A DNA stretch of 41,847 bases, taken from NCBI GenBank assembly GCA_934490165.1, contig CAKSTB010000023.1, forward strand, positions 1 to 41,847, read 5' to 3'. Position 1 is the stretch's first letter, and each line of letters starts with the position of its first letter. Below the pieces are notes generated by a model. The model did no database searches and was not told where the DNA came from. It saw only the letters and a list, made by a program, of their open reading frames with translations. Origin of the DNA: an uncultured Ruminiclostridium sp. (lineage in GTDB: Bacteria; Bacillota; Clostridia; Oscillospirales; Ruminococcaceae). Shown piece by piece: positions 30,881 through 40,079 of the stretch. The position numbers and the translations under genes were made by a program.

Positions 30881-32419
30881 ATGAAAATTGACCAGATAAA
30901 AATGGGCTCTCTGCTCTCGTATCTGTCGCTGATACTCGGTACGGTCGTTTCGCTCGTCTACACGCCTATCATGATAGAAAGGCTCGGACAAAGCGAATAC
31001 GGTGTTTACTCCATAGTTCTCCCTATGGTATCTTACTTAAACCTTTTCAGCTTCGGACTCGGCAGTGCCTACACAAGATTCTATACAAGATATAAAGAAG
31101 CCGGCGACAAGTACAATATGGCTAAGCTGAACGGTATGTTCCTTATCATATATTCGATAATCGGAATTGTCGTTCTCATAGTCGGATTTACCATTGCCGC
31201 AAATCCCCGCCTAGCTTTCGGACAGAAGCTTACCGATGCGGAAATTGACCTTGCCGTAAAGCTTATGTACATTATGACTGTAACTGCGGCGGTGAGCTTC
31301 CCGTTGAGCGTATTTGAATCGAACACTATGGTAAACGAGAGGTACATCTTCCTTAAGCTGCTCGCCATAGTAAAATCGGTAATCAATCCCCTGCTTATAA
31401 TCCCTCTCCTGATGATAGGACTGCGCTCCGAGGCAATAGCATATATGAGCCTTGCGTTCACACTGTTCTCGGGCGTGCTCAATATCATCTATTGCAAAAA
31501 GAAGCTGTATATACGCTTCTACTTCCGTGATTTTGATTTCAAGCTGCTTAAATCAATGTTCAGGTTCACAGGCTGGGTATTTATCGGAATTGTGGTCGAT
31601 CAGCTAAACTGGAGCGTTGATAAGTTCCTGCTTGCCTGGATGCATGGCTCAAACGAGGTAGCGACCTACAACGTTGCATCTCAGCTCAACATATACTATA
31701 TGTCAATGGCGACAACATTCTCGGGAATACTCACCCCGAGGGTTCACCAGATGGTGGCGAACAAAGTTCCGAATAAGCAGATAAGCGACCTGTTTATCCG
31801 TGTCGGACGTTTTCAGTTTATAATCCTTACAATGATTCTGTTTGGATTTATGGCGGTAGGCTATCCGTTCGTGCTCCTGTGGGCAGGCGAAGCAAACGCC
31901 AACGCGTTTGTTATCGCTCTTCTGCTGTTCATACCTACCATTCTTCCGAGCATACAGAACCTCGGCATTGAGATACAGCGAGCGAAGAATATGCACAAGT
32001 TCCGTTCGCTTGTTTATGTACTTGTCGCGGTGCTGAATATAATAATCAGCATACCGCTGTGTGCCCTGTTCGGCTCGGTCGGTGTCGCAATAGGTACGGC
32101 GATCCCTGTATTTATCGGCAACGGACTTATAATGAACTGGTACTACAATAAATATATCGGGCTCGATATCCCGAGATTCTGGCGGAGAATTACCGCACTG
32201 CTCCCCTCTCTTGTCGTTCCCGCTATTGCGGCAATACTTATAGCGTGTCTGGCACACGTTTCGGGCTATCTCGGAATACTTCTCTGGGGCGGCATTTATG
32301 TTGTAATATTCATAATATCGGTGTGGATACTCGGACTTACTCCCAGAGAAAAGGAGCTTGTTTCCACTCCGCTCAAGCGTACGATATATAAGATAGTTTC
32401 AAAGATACTGAGATTTTGA
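30881..32419 (+). CDS. Oligosaccharide flippase family membrane protein
   Basis: The 512-residue product is a multi-helix protein of the polysaccharide transport (Wzx/MVF-like) superfamily: MGSLLSYLSLILGTVVSLVYTPIMIERLGQSEYGVYSIVLP at the start is typical, as is VVDQLNWSVDKFLLAWMHG for the middle helix. Such proteins flip lipid-linked sugars across the membrane during cell-surface polysaccharide assembly. ATG 30881 is preferred; a TTG six bases earlier is possible. The next gene, 16 bp downstream, is an ATP-grasp enzyme of the sugar-transfer type, so the pair probably works in capsule or wall glycan assembly. No glycosyltransferase is visible in the window, so the operon is small. Confidence 0.9.
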   Translation: MKIDQIKMGSLLSYLSLILGTVVSLVYTPIMIERLGQSEYGVYSIVLPMVSYLNLFSFGLGSAYTRFYTRYKEAGDKYNMAKLNGMFLIIYSIIGIVVLIVGFTIAANPRLAFGQKLTDAEIDLAVKLMYIMTVTAAVSFPLSVFESNTMVNERYIFLKLLAIVKSVINPLLIIPLLMIGLRSEAIAYMSLAFTLFSGVLNIIYCKKKLYIRFYFRDFDFKLLKSMFRFTGWVFIGIVVDQLNWSVDKFLLAWMHGSNEVATYNVASQLNIYYMSMATTFSGILTPRVHQMVANKVPNKQISDLFIRVGRFQFIILTMILFGFMAVGYPFVLLWAGEANANAFVIALLLFIPTILPSIQNLGIEIQRAKNMHKFRSLVYVLVAVLNIIISIPLCALFGSVGVAIGTAIPVFIGNGLIMNWYYNKYIGLDIPRFWRRITALLPSLVVPAIAAILIACLAHVSGYLGILLWGGIYVVIFIISVWILGLTPREKELVSTPLKRTIYKIVSKILRF

Positions 32420-32435
32420 TAAAGAGGTTGTATAA

Positions 32436-33455
32436 ATGACAAAGTTAAAGACATTCTTCCGCAGACTGTTTGCCGGAAGCTTCAAGCGTATGTTCGGCTA
32501 TATCGGAACGATCCACAAGGAAACCGGCAAGAACAGATTTATAATGTTCTTCGATATGATATGGTGTATTTTCCGCTACTCGATAGGTTATATGGATTAC
32601 CGCGTGTTCGGCTTTGCCAATATAAAAGGCAAGAACAGACGCACATTTATGACGATGAATGACAATATCACTATCTCAAAGCGCTGCAACGACAGGACAT
32701 ATTTTCATATATTCGACAACAAAGCCGAATTTGACGAGGCTTTCAGAGAATACATAGGCAGAGATTTTTTAAATCTCGAAAAAGCCACGGCAGATGACCT
32801 GCGCGAGTTCTGCAAGGGTCGTGAAACGGTATTTGCAAAGCCCGTAAATCAGTTCGGTGGTGAAGGAATAACCAAAGAAACCGTGACCCCCGATACCGAT
32901 TATGAAGCTCTCTACAAGCGCCTTTGCGACAACAAGCAGTATCTTGTGGAGGAAACGATAAAGCAGAACGAGCAGATGGACAAGCTCAGCCCCTCATCTA
33001 TAAATACGATCCGTATGGTAACGCTTCTGCATGACGGAAAGGTGCATTTTATGTATGCGCTTGTCCGCATGAGCAACGGTACTAACTGCGTTGACAATAT
33101 CTGCAGCGGCGGTATGTATGTTTCTATCGGCGCTGACGGCGTGATACACAAGAACGCATACTGTGACGCTACCGGTGTTTATTATGAAGAACACCCGTTC
33201 ACGCACACAAGGTTCAACGGCTTTGAGATCCCTATGTTCAATGAAGCAGTTGAAATGTGCAAAAAGGCGGCGCTTGTTGTTCCTCAGGTAGGCTACATAG
33301 GCTGGGACGTTGCGATAACCCCTACACGCCCCGTTCTTGTCGAGGGCAACACCTTACCGAGCTATGATATGTGCCAGAATTACGGACATATCGATAACAA
33401 GACAGGTGTCAGACCCAGATTTGTCGAGATACTCGGCGAGGAATATTTCAAGTAA
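32436..33455 (+). CDS. Sugar-transfer associated ATP-grasp protein
   Basis: The 339-residue product matches the ATP-grasp family seen in polysaccharide clusters (ATPgrasp_ST): KPVNQFGGEGITKETV, then VEETIKQNEQMDKLSPSSINTIRMVTLLHDGKVH, CSGGMYVSIGADGVIH, and a late GYIGWDVAITPTRPVLVEGNTLPSYDM with the metal-binding DxxxT..EGN. It should ligate an acid to an amine or hydroxyl using ATP, perhaps adding an amino acid or acid group to a sugar. It is co-transcribed with the flippase. The exact substrates are unknown. The N-terminal 60 residues are basic with a hydrophobic stretch, hinting at membrane association. Confidence 0.88.
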   Translation: MTKLKTFFRRLFAGSFKRMFGYIGTIHKETGKNRFIMFFDMIWCIFRYSIGYMDYRVFGFANIKGKNRRTFMTMNDNITISKRCNDRTYFHIFDNKAEFDEAFREYIGRDFLNLEKATADDLREFCKGRETVFAKPVNQFGGEGITKETVTPDTDYEALYKRLCDNKQYLVEETIKQNEQMDKLSPSSINTIRMVTLLHDGKVHFMYALVRMSNGTNCVDNICSGGMYVSIGADGVIHKNAYCDATGVYYEEHPFTHTRFNGFEIPMFNEAVEMCKKAALVVPQVGYIGWDVAITPTRPVLVEGNTLPSYDMCQNYGHIDNKTGVRPRFVEILGEEYFK

Positions 33456-33475
33456 TTTAAATCGTTTACGAAACA

Positions 33476-33510
33476 AGCGGTGAGCGCAATTGGGATTTGC
33501 GTTCACCGCT
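33476..33510. terminator. Bidirectional terminator between convergent operons
   Basis: AGCGGTGA and CGCAA (33476-33489) pair with TTGCG and TCACCGCT (33498-33510) around a short loop; both flanks are A/T-rich. Confidence 0.82.
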
Positions 33511-33518
33511 ATATTGTT

Positions 33519-34181
33519 TTAAATCTCTTCAACTTTGTTTACAAACTCTTCGATTGAAGCTTTTACTGCTTCACTGTTTTCAGCTTTCAGCCTGTTTTTC
33601 ACAGCCGATAACAAAACTTCCTTGTTCTCATTATTTCTTATCTCGGAAAATGTATTTACAGCAGTGATCCTCATTGTGTAATCTTCATCTTCAAGATATG
33701 CGATGATCTCACTGAGCTTGTCGGTTTCTCCCGAAAGATAAAAATTTCTGAGATATTGAAGTTTACATTTTCTGTCTTTCTCCGTCCGATAAAGCTTGTG
33801 AATAAAAGCAATAAGTTCGGCGGTATCACAGATGTTTTCCGAATACAGGTCATATAAGGAAAATATAGCATAGCTTCTTGCAATTCCGTCCTTTTCGTGG
33901 GCAACAGCATTTCTGAGTATCTCATCAAAATCCTGTTTTTCAAACACCCACATATTGTCGTAAGCGCTCGCCCTTACGGTAGCGTCGTTATCATTGCTGA
34001 GCATTTTCAGTATTTCAACAGCCTGCTTTGTCTTATAATTGATAAGTAAATCTGCCGCATCGCACTTAAGACACATATCATCACTTTTTGCTATTTCAGC
34101 CAGAAATCCATAATCGTTGTCACTCAGAATGTCTTTCTCATTCATATCCGAAAGACGTTTTTCTGCTTTTTCGTAATTCAT
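33519..34181 (-). CDS. HEAT-repeat protein
   Basis: The 220-residue product is all alpha-helical with several HEAT-like repeats: LKCDAADLLINYKTKQAVEILKMLSNDNDATVRASAYDNMWVFEKQDF and DEDYTMRITAVNTFSEIRNNENKEVLLSAVKNRL show the paired helix pattern with the D-x-VR-x-A-A signature. There is no signal peptide or membrane helix. Its ATG overlaps the stop of the ankyrin gene (ATGA), so the two are translated together. Both are likely scaffold or binding proteins. The repeat region is imperfect and AT-richer than the operons upstream. Confidence 0.78.
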   Translation of the reverse strand: MNYEKAEKRLSDMNEKDILSDNDYGFLAEIAKSDDMCLKCDAADLLINYKTKQAVEILKMLSNDNDATVRASAYDNMWVFEKQDFDEILRNAVAHEKDGIARSYAIFSLYDLYSENICDTAELIAFIHKLYRTEKDRKCKLQYLRNFYLSGETDKLSEIIAYLEDEDYTMRITAVNTFSEIRNNENKEVLLSAVKNRLKAENSEAVKASIEEFVNKVEEI

Positions 34182-35014
34182 TGTTCCGCCCCTATAAGCT
34201 CCGTATAAATACGCTCCCGCAGCTCTTCATCTCTAAGTTGTTCCGGTGAAATGCCGTCCTTATCGCAGATATCATAAGAAGCTCCGTGAGCCGATAGCAG
34301 TTTTTCTACCTCGTCCTGTCCGTACACCATTGCATAGAACAGTGCCGTTCTGCCCTCATTATCAATAGTATTTACATCGGATCCGTGCTCAAGCAATAAC
34401 TCGGCACAATCAATCTTTCCGTAACAGCTTGCTATAATAAGCGGTGTTGCGTCCTCCGTTCTGTCAGGCTCCGCATTATTATTGAGCAGTAACCTTGCCA
34501 TATCGGTATTGCCCTCTGCACATGCGGTATAAAGTGCCGTCATGCCCTCGCCGTTCAGATTATTTACATCACAGCCGCTTTCTATCAGCATTTTTGCGTT
34601 TGAAATGCGGTTTTCCTGCGCCGCCCATTCAAGTGCGTTTCCGCCGTAACCGTCTTTCATATTGACATCATAACCGTTTTCAATAAGACAGCGGATAATT
34701 CCTCTGTCACCGTATGCAGCCGCATAGAAAAGCGAATTATCCTGCGAAAAATACGGGGATTTTTCGTTCTCTGCAATAAATTTTGCCATGCCGTAGTTTC
34801 CGCAAAGACATGCACTCTCAAGCGGAGTATTCTCAAACCTCTCATACTCCTCCTGCGTTGTGCAATTCATTACATAATGCACAAGCTCAGTGTTTCCGTG
34901 TTCAACCGCCCATGCAAGCACACGCTCTTTTATTTCCCGGTGGTTATCAACAGCATGTCTGATTTCAGAAATATTTCTTCTTTCAAGTAGTTCTTTGAGT
35001 TCGTTTTCGTTCAC
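34178..35014 (-). CDS. Ankyrin-repeat protein
   Basis: The 278-residue product has about six ankyrin repeats from residue 30 on, with the TPLHxAA-like pattern varied as NTELVHYVMNC, PLESACLCGNYGMAKFIAEN, LFYAAAYGDRGIIRCLIENGYDVNMKDGYGGNALEWAAQENRISNAKMLIESGCDVNNLNGEGMTALYTACAEGNTDMARLLLNN and a last DGISPEQLRDEELRERIY (only parts shown in order). Repeats like these bind other proteins. The start is GTG 35014. It lies between the MutS-like gene and the HEAT gene. It has no signal peptide, so it is probably cytoplasmic. Confidence 0.85.
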   Translation of the reverse strand: MNENELKELLERRNISEIRHAVDNHREIKERVLAWAVEHGNTELVHYVMNCTTQEEYERFENTPLESACLCGNYGMAKFIAENEKSPYFSQDNSLFYAAAYGDRGIIRCLIENGYDVNMKDGYGGNALEWAAQENRISNAKMLIESGCDVNNLNGEGMTALYTACAEGNTDMARLLLNNNAEPDRTEDATPLIIASCYGKIDCAELLLEHGSDVNTIDNEGRTALFYAMVYGQDEVEKLLSAHGASYDICDKDGISPEQLRDEELRERIYTELIGAEQ

Positions 35015-35073
35015 AGAATAATCCCCGCTTTCTTTGCTCTATACGGATATTATCTCACCTGCAAGTAATAATG

Positions 35074-36678
35074 TCAACCTTTGTTTTTTATATATTCGTC
35101 GTATGATATACCGAATTTTCTGAAAATGTACTCCGCATTTCCTGCCTTATCCGGCATACGTCTTGATATCACATAGGTTGGCTTGCCGTTTTCATCACAT
35201 TCCGCGGTAAGGCTTGCCAGTGTGCTTTTCGGCTTTTCATCATTGATTTTCTCAATGCTGTCGGTAAGCTCCTTGATATGAGTTGTATAGATAAGCCTTA
35301 CGCCGATATCAGCAAATATCCTCATGATCTCCCTTGCAATGATAAGGCACTCGGTAGGCGTTGTGCTCGAAAGGCTCTCATTCATCAGTACAAGACTGTG
35401 ATCGGTAGCCGCGCCTATGGTATCGCGGAACTGCTTGCATTCCTCGGTGAAACGGCTGGCATTTATGCCGATATCCTCTTCTTTCGGGAAATGAACAAAG
35501 ATATTGTCGACAGGCGATATCTCGGCGCTTTCCGCCGATACATAAAGTCCGCACTGTGCGAACACCTGCGCTATTCCTACCGCTCTTGTAAATGTCGTTT
35601 TACCGCCGTTATTAGGTCCTGTCAGTATAAGAATACGACCGTCATCGTCCATACGGCAGTCATTCTGCTTTACGGTGTTATTATTCACGCCGACATAGCT
35701 TGTACACATCTTATTGGCAAATGCAGTGTCATACAGCTTTTTATAGTCGGCTCTGCGCTCGTTCATCGGCAGTATGACAGGTCTGCACATCGGAAGTCCC
35801 ATACTTCTCATACGGCTGACCGTATTCGCCGCTCCTATGTAGAAATTTATCTGCTTTTCAAGTGTGATAAGAAAATCTATGCTTGCGTCATAATAAGCCC
35901 TGAGCGCCGTGTTGAAGTGCTTTGAATATTCTCCGCCAAGTGCGTCAAGCTCCTTGAACAGCCTCTCGTTGATCGATGATATCGCGCCATCCTTGCTTTT
36001 TCTTGTATAGACGTTGGTGAGCGGTTCAACCGAGCTCTGAACGCCAAGAAGCTTATCAAACAGCTTCCTTTCCTTGAACGGTTCGCGGCTTACACTTATC
36101 AGCGCTATTTCCTCCGGGCGCATAAGCTCGTCAAGATTAACCCCGAAAGTCACACTGCGAAAGCCTGTTGCAAGCGTTTTGCGAAGCTCGGCAATCTCTA
36201 CCTTCAACGTAGCGAACTCTTCCGATCTGTATTTATCCTCAATAGCCTGCACCACAGCACGCATTCCTGCGGAAACAAGCTTCCCACAGCATTTTTCATA
36301 AAATCCGTGACATTCCTCCATGCAGGAAATGAATGACTCTATTAGCGCCGTATTCTCGGTAAGCTCAAAGAACGACTGCGTAGAACCTGCCTTTGCATAG
36401 ACCGATTTTGAGTTGGCGTAAATAGTATGCAGACTTTTATAAAGAATTGCCTCAAGCTCAGGTACATTTATAAAATCATCGACTATATCCTGTCTGTAGC
36501 TTATAACCTCAGGATCTGTCACGAGCTGTGACAATATCCGCTGTGCATACTCGGTATCATACGGCGAAAGCGTCATTGCAAGATACTCTATCTGCAAGTC
36601 TGCCACAGCATTTTTGGATAATACATTATACTTTGTTTGCTTTGCGTTAGATGGAAATAAAAGATCGGATGTTGTCAT
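35074..36678 (-). CDS. MutS-like ATPase (non-canonical)
   Basis: The 534-residue product carries only the later part of MutS: a helical lever/core-like region (DPEVISYRQDIVDDFINVPELEAILYKSLHTIY, split here in meaning) and the ABC ATPase with Walker A GPNNGGKTTF, the EECKQFRDTIGAATDHSLVLMNESL signature and Walker B, and TTHIKELTDSI at the H-loop. The mismatch-reading N-terminal domain is missing. Walker B reads MNESLSST instead of the usual DEL.RGT, retaining the catalytic glutamate. The start is ATG 36678, with AGAGGA nine bases upstream. Such MutS-related proteins are probably not mismatch repair; recombination or another ATP-driven DNA task is possible. Confidence 0.82.
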   Translation of the reverse strand: MTTSDLLFPSNAKQTKYNVLSKNAVADLQIEYLAMTLSPYDTEYAQRILSQLVTDPEVISYRQDIVDDFINVPELEAILYKSLHTIYANSKSVYAKAGSTQSFFELTENTALIESFISCMEECHGFYEKCCGKLVSAGMRAVVQAIEDKYRSEEFATLKVEIAELRKTLATGFRSVTFGVNLDELMRPEEIALISVSREPFKERKLFDKLLGVQSSVEPLTNVYTRKSKDGAISSINERLFKELDALGGEYSKHFNTALRAYYDASIDFLITLEKQINFYIGAANTVSRMRSMGLPMCRPVILPMNERRADYKKLYDTAFANKMCTSYVGVNNNTVKQNDCRMDDDGRILILTGPNNGGKTTFTRAVGIAQVFAQCGLYVSAESAEISPVDNIFVHFPKEEDIGINASRFTEECKQFRDTIGAATDHSLVLMNESLSSTTPTECLIIAREIMRIFADIGVRLIYTTHIKELTDSIEKINDEKPKSTLASLTAECDENGKPTYVISRRMPDKAGNAEYIFRKFGISYDEYIKNKG

Positions 36679-36736
36679 AATGTTATCCTCTTTTCGTGAA
36701 GTGTTGCCTGATAATTCGGTCGTATCTGCTGTTTTC

Positions 36737-36765
36737 ATTCTATCACAGGCAATGAATTGTGTCAA
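36737..36765 (-). promoter_or_regulatory. Consensus promoter for MutS-like/ankyrin/HEAT genes
   Basis: On the minus strand TTGACA (36765-36760) and TAGAAT (36742-36737) are 17 bp apart, 59 bp before the ATG at 36678. Close to ideal sigma-A. Confidence 0.85.
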
Positions 36766-36831
36766 GGACAATGTTAATATAATGTTATATGTTGACAGTA
36801 AATAAAGCTTTTCAGACCGTGATATAAAAGC

Positions 36832-36864
36832 ACCGCTTACAGACGGTATATCGCTGTAAGCGGT
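36832..36864 (-). terminator. Terminator after hypothetical gene at 36937
   Basis: An 11-bp perfect stem, 36864-36854 with 36842-36832, is followed on the minus strand by GCTTTTATA. Confidence 0.82.
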
Positions 36865-36936
36865 CTGAGCTTCTGTTTTCTGTCCGTGCAGGTGACAGCT
36901 GTAATATAAAACCAATAAGTATATCCGCTTAACCGC

Positions 36937-37344
36937 TCAGTATTTTCTGTAAAGCTCTATCCTGTACAGACATTTTTCCTCCGCGTCAGCCAGCATTTTT
37001 ACTATATCCGTATCCTGAATATGCACTGTTATGCTCTTCTCGTTTTCCTCACCAGTCCAGTTTTTGCTGAGCATAACATACTTTATCCCTCTCACATCGC
37101 GAAGTCTGTCTAGTAACCCGGCAAAAGCTCTCAGCTTTTCGTTATCCGCATCGTGACCTCCGACAGGAGTATCACAATCGCAGTCGTTATATGTAATTCT
37201 GTATTTGTACGTTTTCTGTGCAATACAGCGGTTTATATCATCTTCATTGCCTGTCTGAAAATCATAAGGTAATTCTCCGACAGCCTTCTTATAATCCTGC
37301 ATATTTATTCCGTTGTTGACCGAACCGTAAAGTATATAGCACAT
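36937..37344 (-). CDS. Hypothetical protein
   Basis: The 135-residue product is unrecognised. It begins MCYILYGSVNNGINMQDYKKAVGELPYDF, has a cysteine/aspartate cluster NDCDCDTPVGGHDADN, then a mixed alpha/beta ending in VHIQDTDIVKMLADAEEKCLYRIELY. There is no signal peptide or membrane helix. A good promoter, GAGG ribosome site and terminator support expression as a single gene. The C, D and H content near residue 55-65 could bind metal, but no family motif is recognised. Confidence 0.7.
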   Translation of the reverse strand: MCYILYGSVNNGINMQDYKKAVGELPYDFQTGNEDDINRCIAQKTYKYRITYNDCDCDTPVGGHDADNEKLRAFAGLLDRLRDVRGIKYVMLSKNWTGEENEKSITVHIQDTDIVKMLADAEEKCLYRIELYRKY

Positions 37345-37426
37345 TGTAATAACCTCGTTTCTTTGATGTAGCTTGCGTTGAAATTATAAATCGATCTCTG
37401 TATGGGTATTAAGTAAAGTTTCATAT

Positions 37427-37456
37427 ATTATATATCCTCAAGCGGTATACTGTCAA
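37427..37456 (-). promoter_or_regulatory. Promoter for hypothetical gene at 36937
   Basis: On the minus strand TTGACA (37456-37451) and TATAAT (37432-37427) with 18 bp between, about 80 bp upstream of the ATG. Confidence 0.75.
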
Positions 37457-37571
37457 GTGTGATGAAGCTTTGCTCTCCGTAGATCCTATGACGGAATGCT
37501 CCGAGCCCGGAAGCATACTGCCGGACTGTTTTACTTATCACGCAAAAAAGTTTTCGTCCGATAGGTAAAAT

Positions 37572-37588
37572 TACACCTATTAGGTGTA
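37572..37588. promoter_or_regulatory. 17-bp operator-like palindrome
   Basis: TACACCTA at 37572-37579 and TAGGTGTA at 37581-37588 form a perfect inverted repeat around one base, size and symmetry of a repressor site. A partial AGGT copy lies just upstream (37562-37566). No intact gene is nearby on the plus strand, so its target may have been lost when the region decayed. Confidence 0.3.
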
Positions 37589-37639
37589 GACACGGATACC
37601 CGGGCATGATATACTGTTATACGGTTAGCTTTGGCTAAT

Positions 37640-38073
37640 CCCATGCGTTAGCAGATCGAAATTAAAGATATCAGAACACGTTTAAAAGCAGAAGCAGCTT
37701 TTCCAAGACAGGCAAACAAGCAGTGAATATTATGATTTCGTATTCAACTGATATCATGGACGCGCACTGCCTGAAATAAAAATTTTTCACAGCGTTGCGA
37801 AGCAGTGTCGAACAGGCTGAAGAAGGCTGTCTGAGTGGATACATATTGCTGAGATAAGCTCTCTTGAAGATTTTAGGTACTGTGCCCGAACACAGAAATC
37901 GTGGTTTAACTGCATTATCAGTTCATTTGCTTACAGTTACAGCAACGCTATTACCAAAGGTTGTAACAATAAAGTCAGCATTTTAAAAAGAAATGCTTAT
38001 AGTCGCAGTAGTTTCAGGCGATTTGTAACCGTATTCTCCGCATTTTTCATACCACAACTATTGAAAAAGAGCC
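37640..38073 (+). pseudogene. ISL3-type transposase remnant, C-terminal part
   Basis: In pieces, this region encodes the last third of an ISL3-family transposase: SYSTDIMDAHCLK, then RSSVEQAEEG, WIHIAEISSLEDF-like text, WFNCIISSFAYSYSNAIT, GCNNKVSILKRNAYS and a final F-RR-F segment, broken by stops and frameshifts. It aligns base by base with 41341-41738 over most of its length. It ends with AACTATTGAAAAAGAGCC at about 38056-38073, the same right end seen at 41721-41738. The zinc finger and most of the catalytic domain are missing. It is inactive. Confidence 0.82.
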
Positions 38074-38240
38074 AATTTATAATTTAAAAATTTTTCAAGC
38101 TTTCATTAAAGATGTTTGTGTATAGCGCTAACTTACAATTTATAAAGTCGAATATAATCCCAATAAGTAATATTCCTTAAATTGTATTAAATTCAAAATA
38201 TATTCTGAATATGTATTTGTATATATCAAAAAAATTAAAA

Positions 38241-38972
38241 TCATATAATGTTTTGATGTGTTCTTATAAAATCCAAAACATCTTTATTTTTCTTAAAAAT
38301 ATTTCTATTCTTATACATCTTATCGAGAGTCATCCAGCTAAATTTCTTTCCGTTATATCGAAATGATTTAAATTTTGATCCTTGTCTATCCATTGTTGTC
38401 TTATAAATGTGGAATAGATATTTTTTTGTAATTTTATCGCCAAATGAATATTTCTCACTATTGAAATTGCCGAGATAATTTATCGTTTCAGGATTTATAT
38501 CCCAATTCAAAAAATTCTTAATAAAAGAACTTATTGTATCAGTGTCATCAGGATCAAATTCACCATTTATTTTATAATCAAGGAAAAGTTTGCATTTCCA
38601 ACGTGGGCTATATGACAATAAATATTCCCCTTTAGCACGACAGTTTTGTATCAATATAATTACAAATTCATGGCGTTCATTAACATCTAATTTTTCTATG
38701 CTTTCGTAAATATCAGCAATTTTTATTCTGTTTTTCTTGCTATGGATAAATTTGACAGTTCCATAAATAATGAACATTATCGCAATTAACCAAGCAAATA
38801 TTTCAAAATAAATTGGTGAAAATAAAGTGATACAACTAAAATCACCACTTAATAATGTTACAATTAATGAAAACCCCGAGAACACATCAACAATTCCAGT
38901 GTTTTTACCGTCTTCAATTTTCTTTTTATTTTCCTCCAAGTATAATTTCAAATCTTTATCATCAATTTGCAT
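38241..38972 (-). CDS. AT-rich gene for two-helix membrane protein of unknown function
   Basis: The product of about 243 residues begins MQIDDKDLKLYLEENKKK, has two hydrophobic helices (VFSGFSLIVTLLSGDFSCITLF and YFEIFAWLIAIMFIIYGTVKF, about residues 35-83) and a soluble C-terminal part of about 155 residues rich in aromatic and basic residues (KYLFHIYKTTMDRQGSKFKSFRYNGKKFSWM in part). I choose ATG 38972, with GAGG eight bases upstream; an in-frame GTG at 38990 precedes it. The gene is much more AT-rich than the chromosome to its left, so it was probably acquired. It is not recognised. An accessory or defence role is possible, given its place. Confidence 0.6.
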   Translation of the reverse strand: MQIDDKDLKLYLEENKKKIEDGKNTGIVDVFSGFSLIVTLLSGDFSCITLFSPIYFEIFAWLIAIMFIIYGTVKFIHSKKNRIKIADIYESIEKLDVNERHEFVIILIQNCRAKGEYLLSYSPRWKCKLFLDYKINGEFDPDDTDTISSFIKNFLNWDINPETINYLGNFNSEKYSFGDKITKKYLFHIYKTTMDRQGSKFKSFRYNGKKFSWMTLDKMYKNRNIFKKNKDVLDFIRTHQNII

Positions 38973-39700
38973 ATATGACGCCTCTTTCACAAAATATATA
39001 TGAATAGTTTCTCAACTATCATCAAACTAATATAAAAAAATAAGATATTTAATTTAACAAAATATACTTATTTTGCTTTCGCAACTAAAGTCGAATTTTC
39101 AATTAAATTATTATTATACAATTTTGTATATTTCGCAATGCCGTTTTAAGTACAAATTCACTAATTTTGAACAAATGATATCAAATTCTATTTTTTAGAC
39201 AAATTGTAGTATTATAGTTTGTTGATTTTTACTTTGCTTGGCTTGCTTTTTTACAAATTATTGCTAACGTAACTTCATATTTTAACCCTACCGAAGCAAA
39301 TAAGCTCTAAACTCCGTAAAGAACCTTAGTCTCATCATTGTCGCCATTATCAGTCTATTTTTTAAAATACCATTAAATCCAATAAAAATCAACAAAAAAC
39401 GGACAAAAGGTACAAAAATCGGGATAAGATGCATTCTTGATGCAATTTTAATGCGTTTTATGCCTTCCGACAATTTAACAATTGCAATATACCAAATGCA
39501 ATCGTAATCGTTTCGGTTCTCTCGAATACCCCATGTAAAATCCCAACTCAGTGCATAGTTACACAGAGCCGAAACCTTATGTTAAAGCGGATTTCTCCGC
39601 TATTTACCAAAAACTATCGTATTTACCCCGCAACACCGACTGAAAAAGAAAGTATTTCAGCCCCCGCCTAGCCTAGCAGTGTCATGGGCTTTCACTCCAA
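38973..39700. other. AT-rich intergenic region without recognisable gene
   Basis: This stretch is very AT-rich with short frames only. The longest, on the minus strand at 39288-39473 (61 residues, hydrophobic FVRFLLIFIGFNGILK), has no ribosome site and I do not believe it. I see no RNA or repeat. Confidence 0.5.
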
Positions 39701-39722
39701 CATGGTTCTAGTGAAGCCGCCC

Positions 39723-39914
39723 TCATTGCTTTACACTGTGGTAGGACGGAAGTATCATCATCCACTTGCACAGGTCATCGCGCACCTTCTGCCAGGCAAG
39801 CTTTGGGAACTGCCATTTCTCGCTTGATGTGCCATTGACGGCGTATTCGGAAATTAGCAAGGGGTTTTGACAACCAAAAATCCTGATTATTTTAAAATTT
39901 AATACAGTCTGCAT
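39723..39914 (-). pseudogene. Possible mobile-element gene fragment
   Basis: The minus-strand frame holds NPLLISEYAVNGTSSEKW, then FPKLAWQKVRDDLCKWMM, which looks like a real protein segment, but it has no credible start or ribosome site and is flanked by non-coding sequence. It lies with other decayed genes whose relatives occur in conjugative elements, so I read it as a leftover of the same element. I cannot name the family. Confidence 0.3.
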
Positions 39915-40079
39915 AAAATTCTATTCTTCATTTTGTAAATATTTTGCTGTGTTTTGTGCAGCTCCTCAGCAAGCTCACGCTCGGTCTTATTCGAATAAAA
40001 AAGCTCTTAAATAAGGATGCGCTCGTCAGTTGTTACGGACATCCAATCTCACGAACGTTCTCCTTTTCATTGCTTTGTT

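Noticed and set aside
39288..39473. A 61-codon hydrophobic minus-strand frame
   Set aside because: No ribosome site, AT-rich surroundings and no recognisable pattern.
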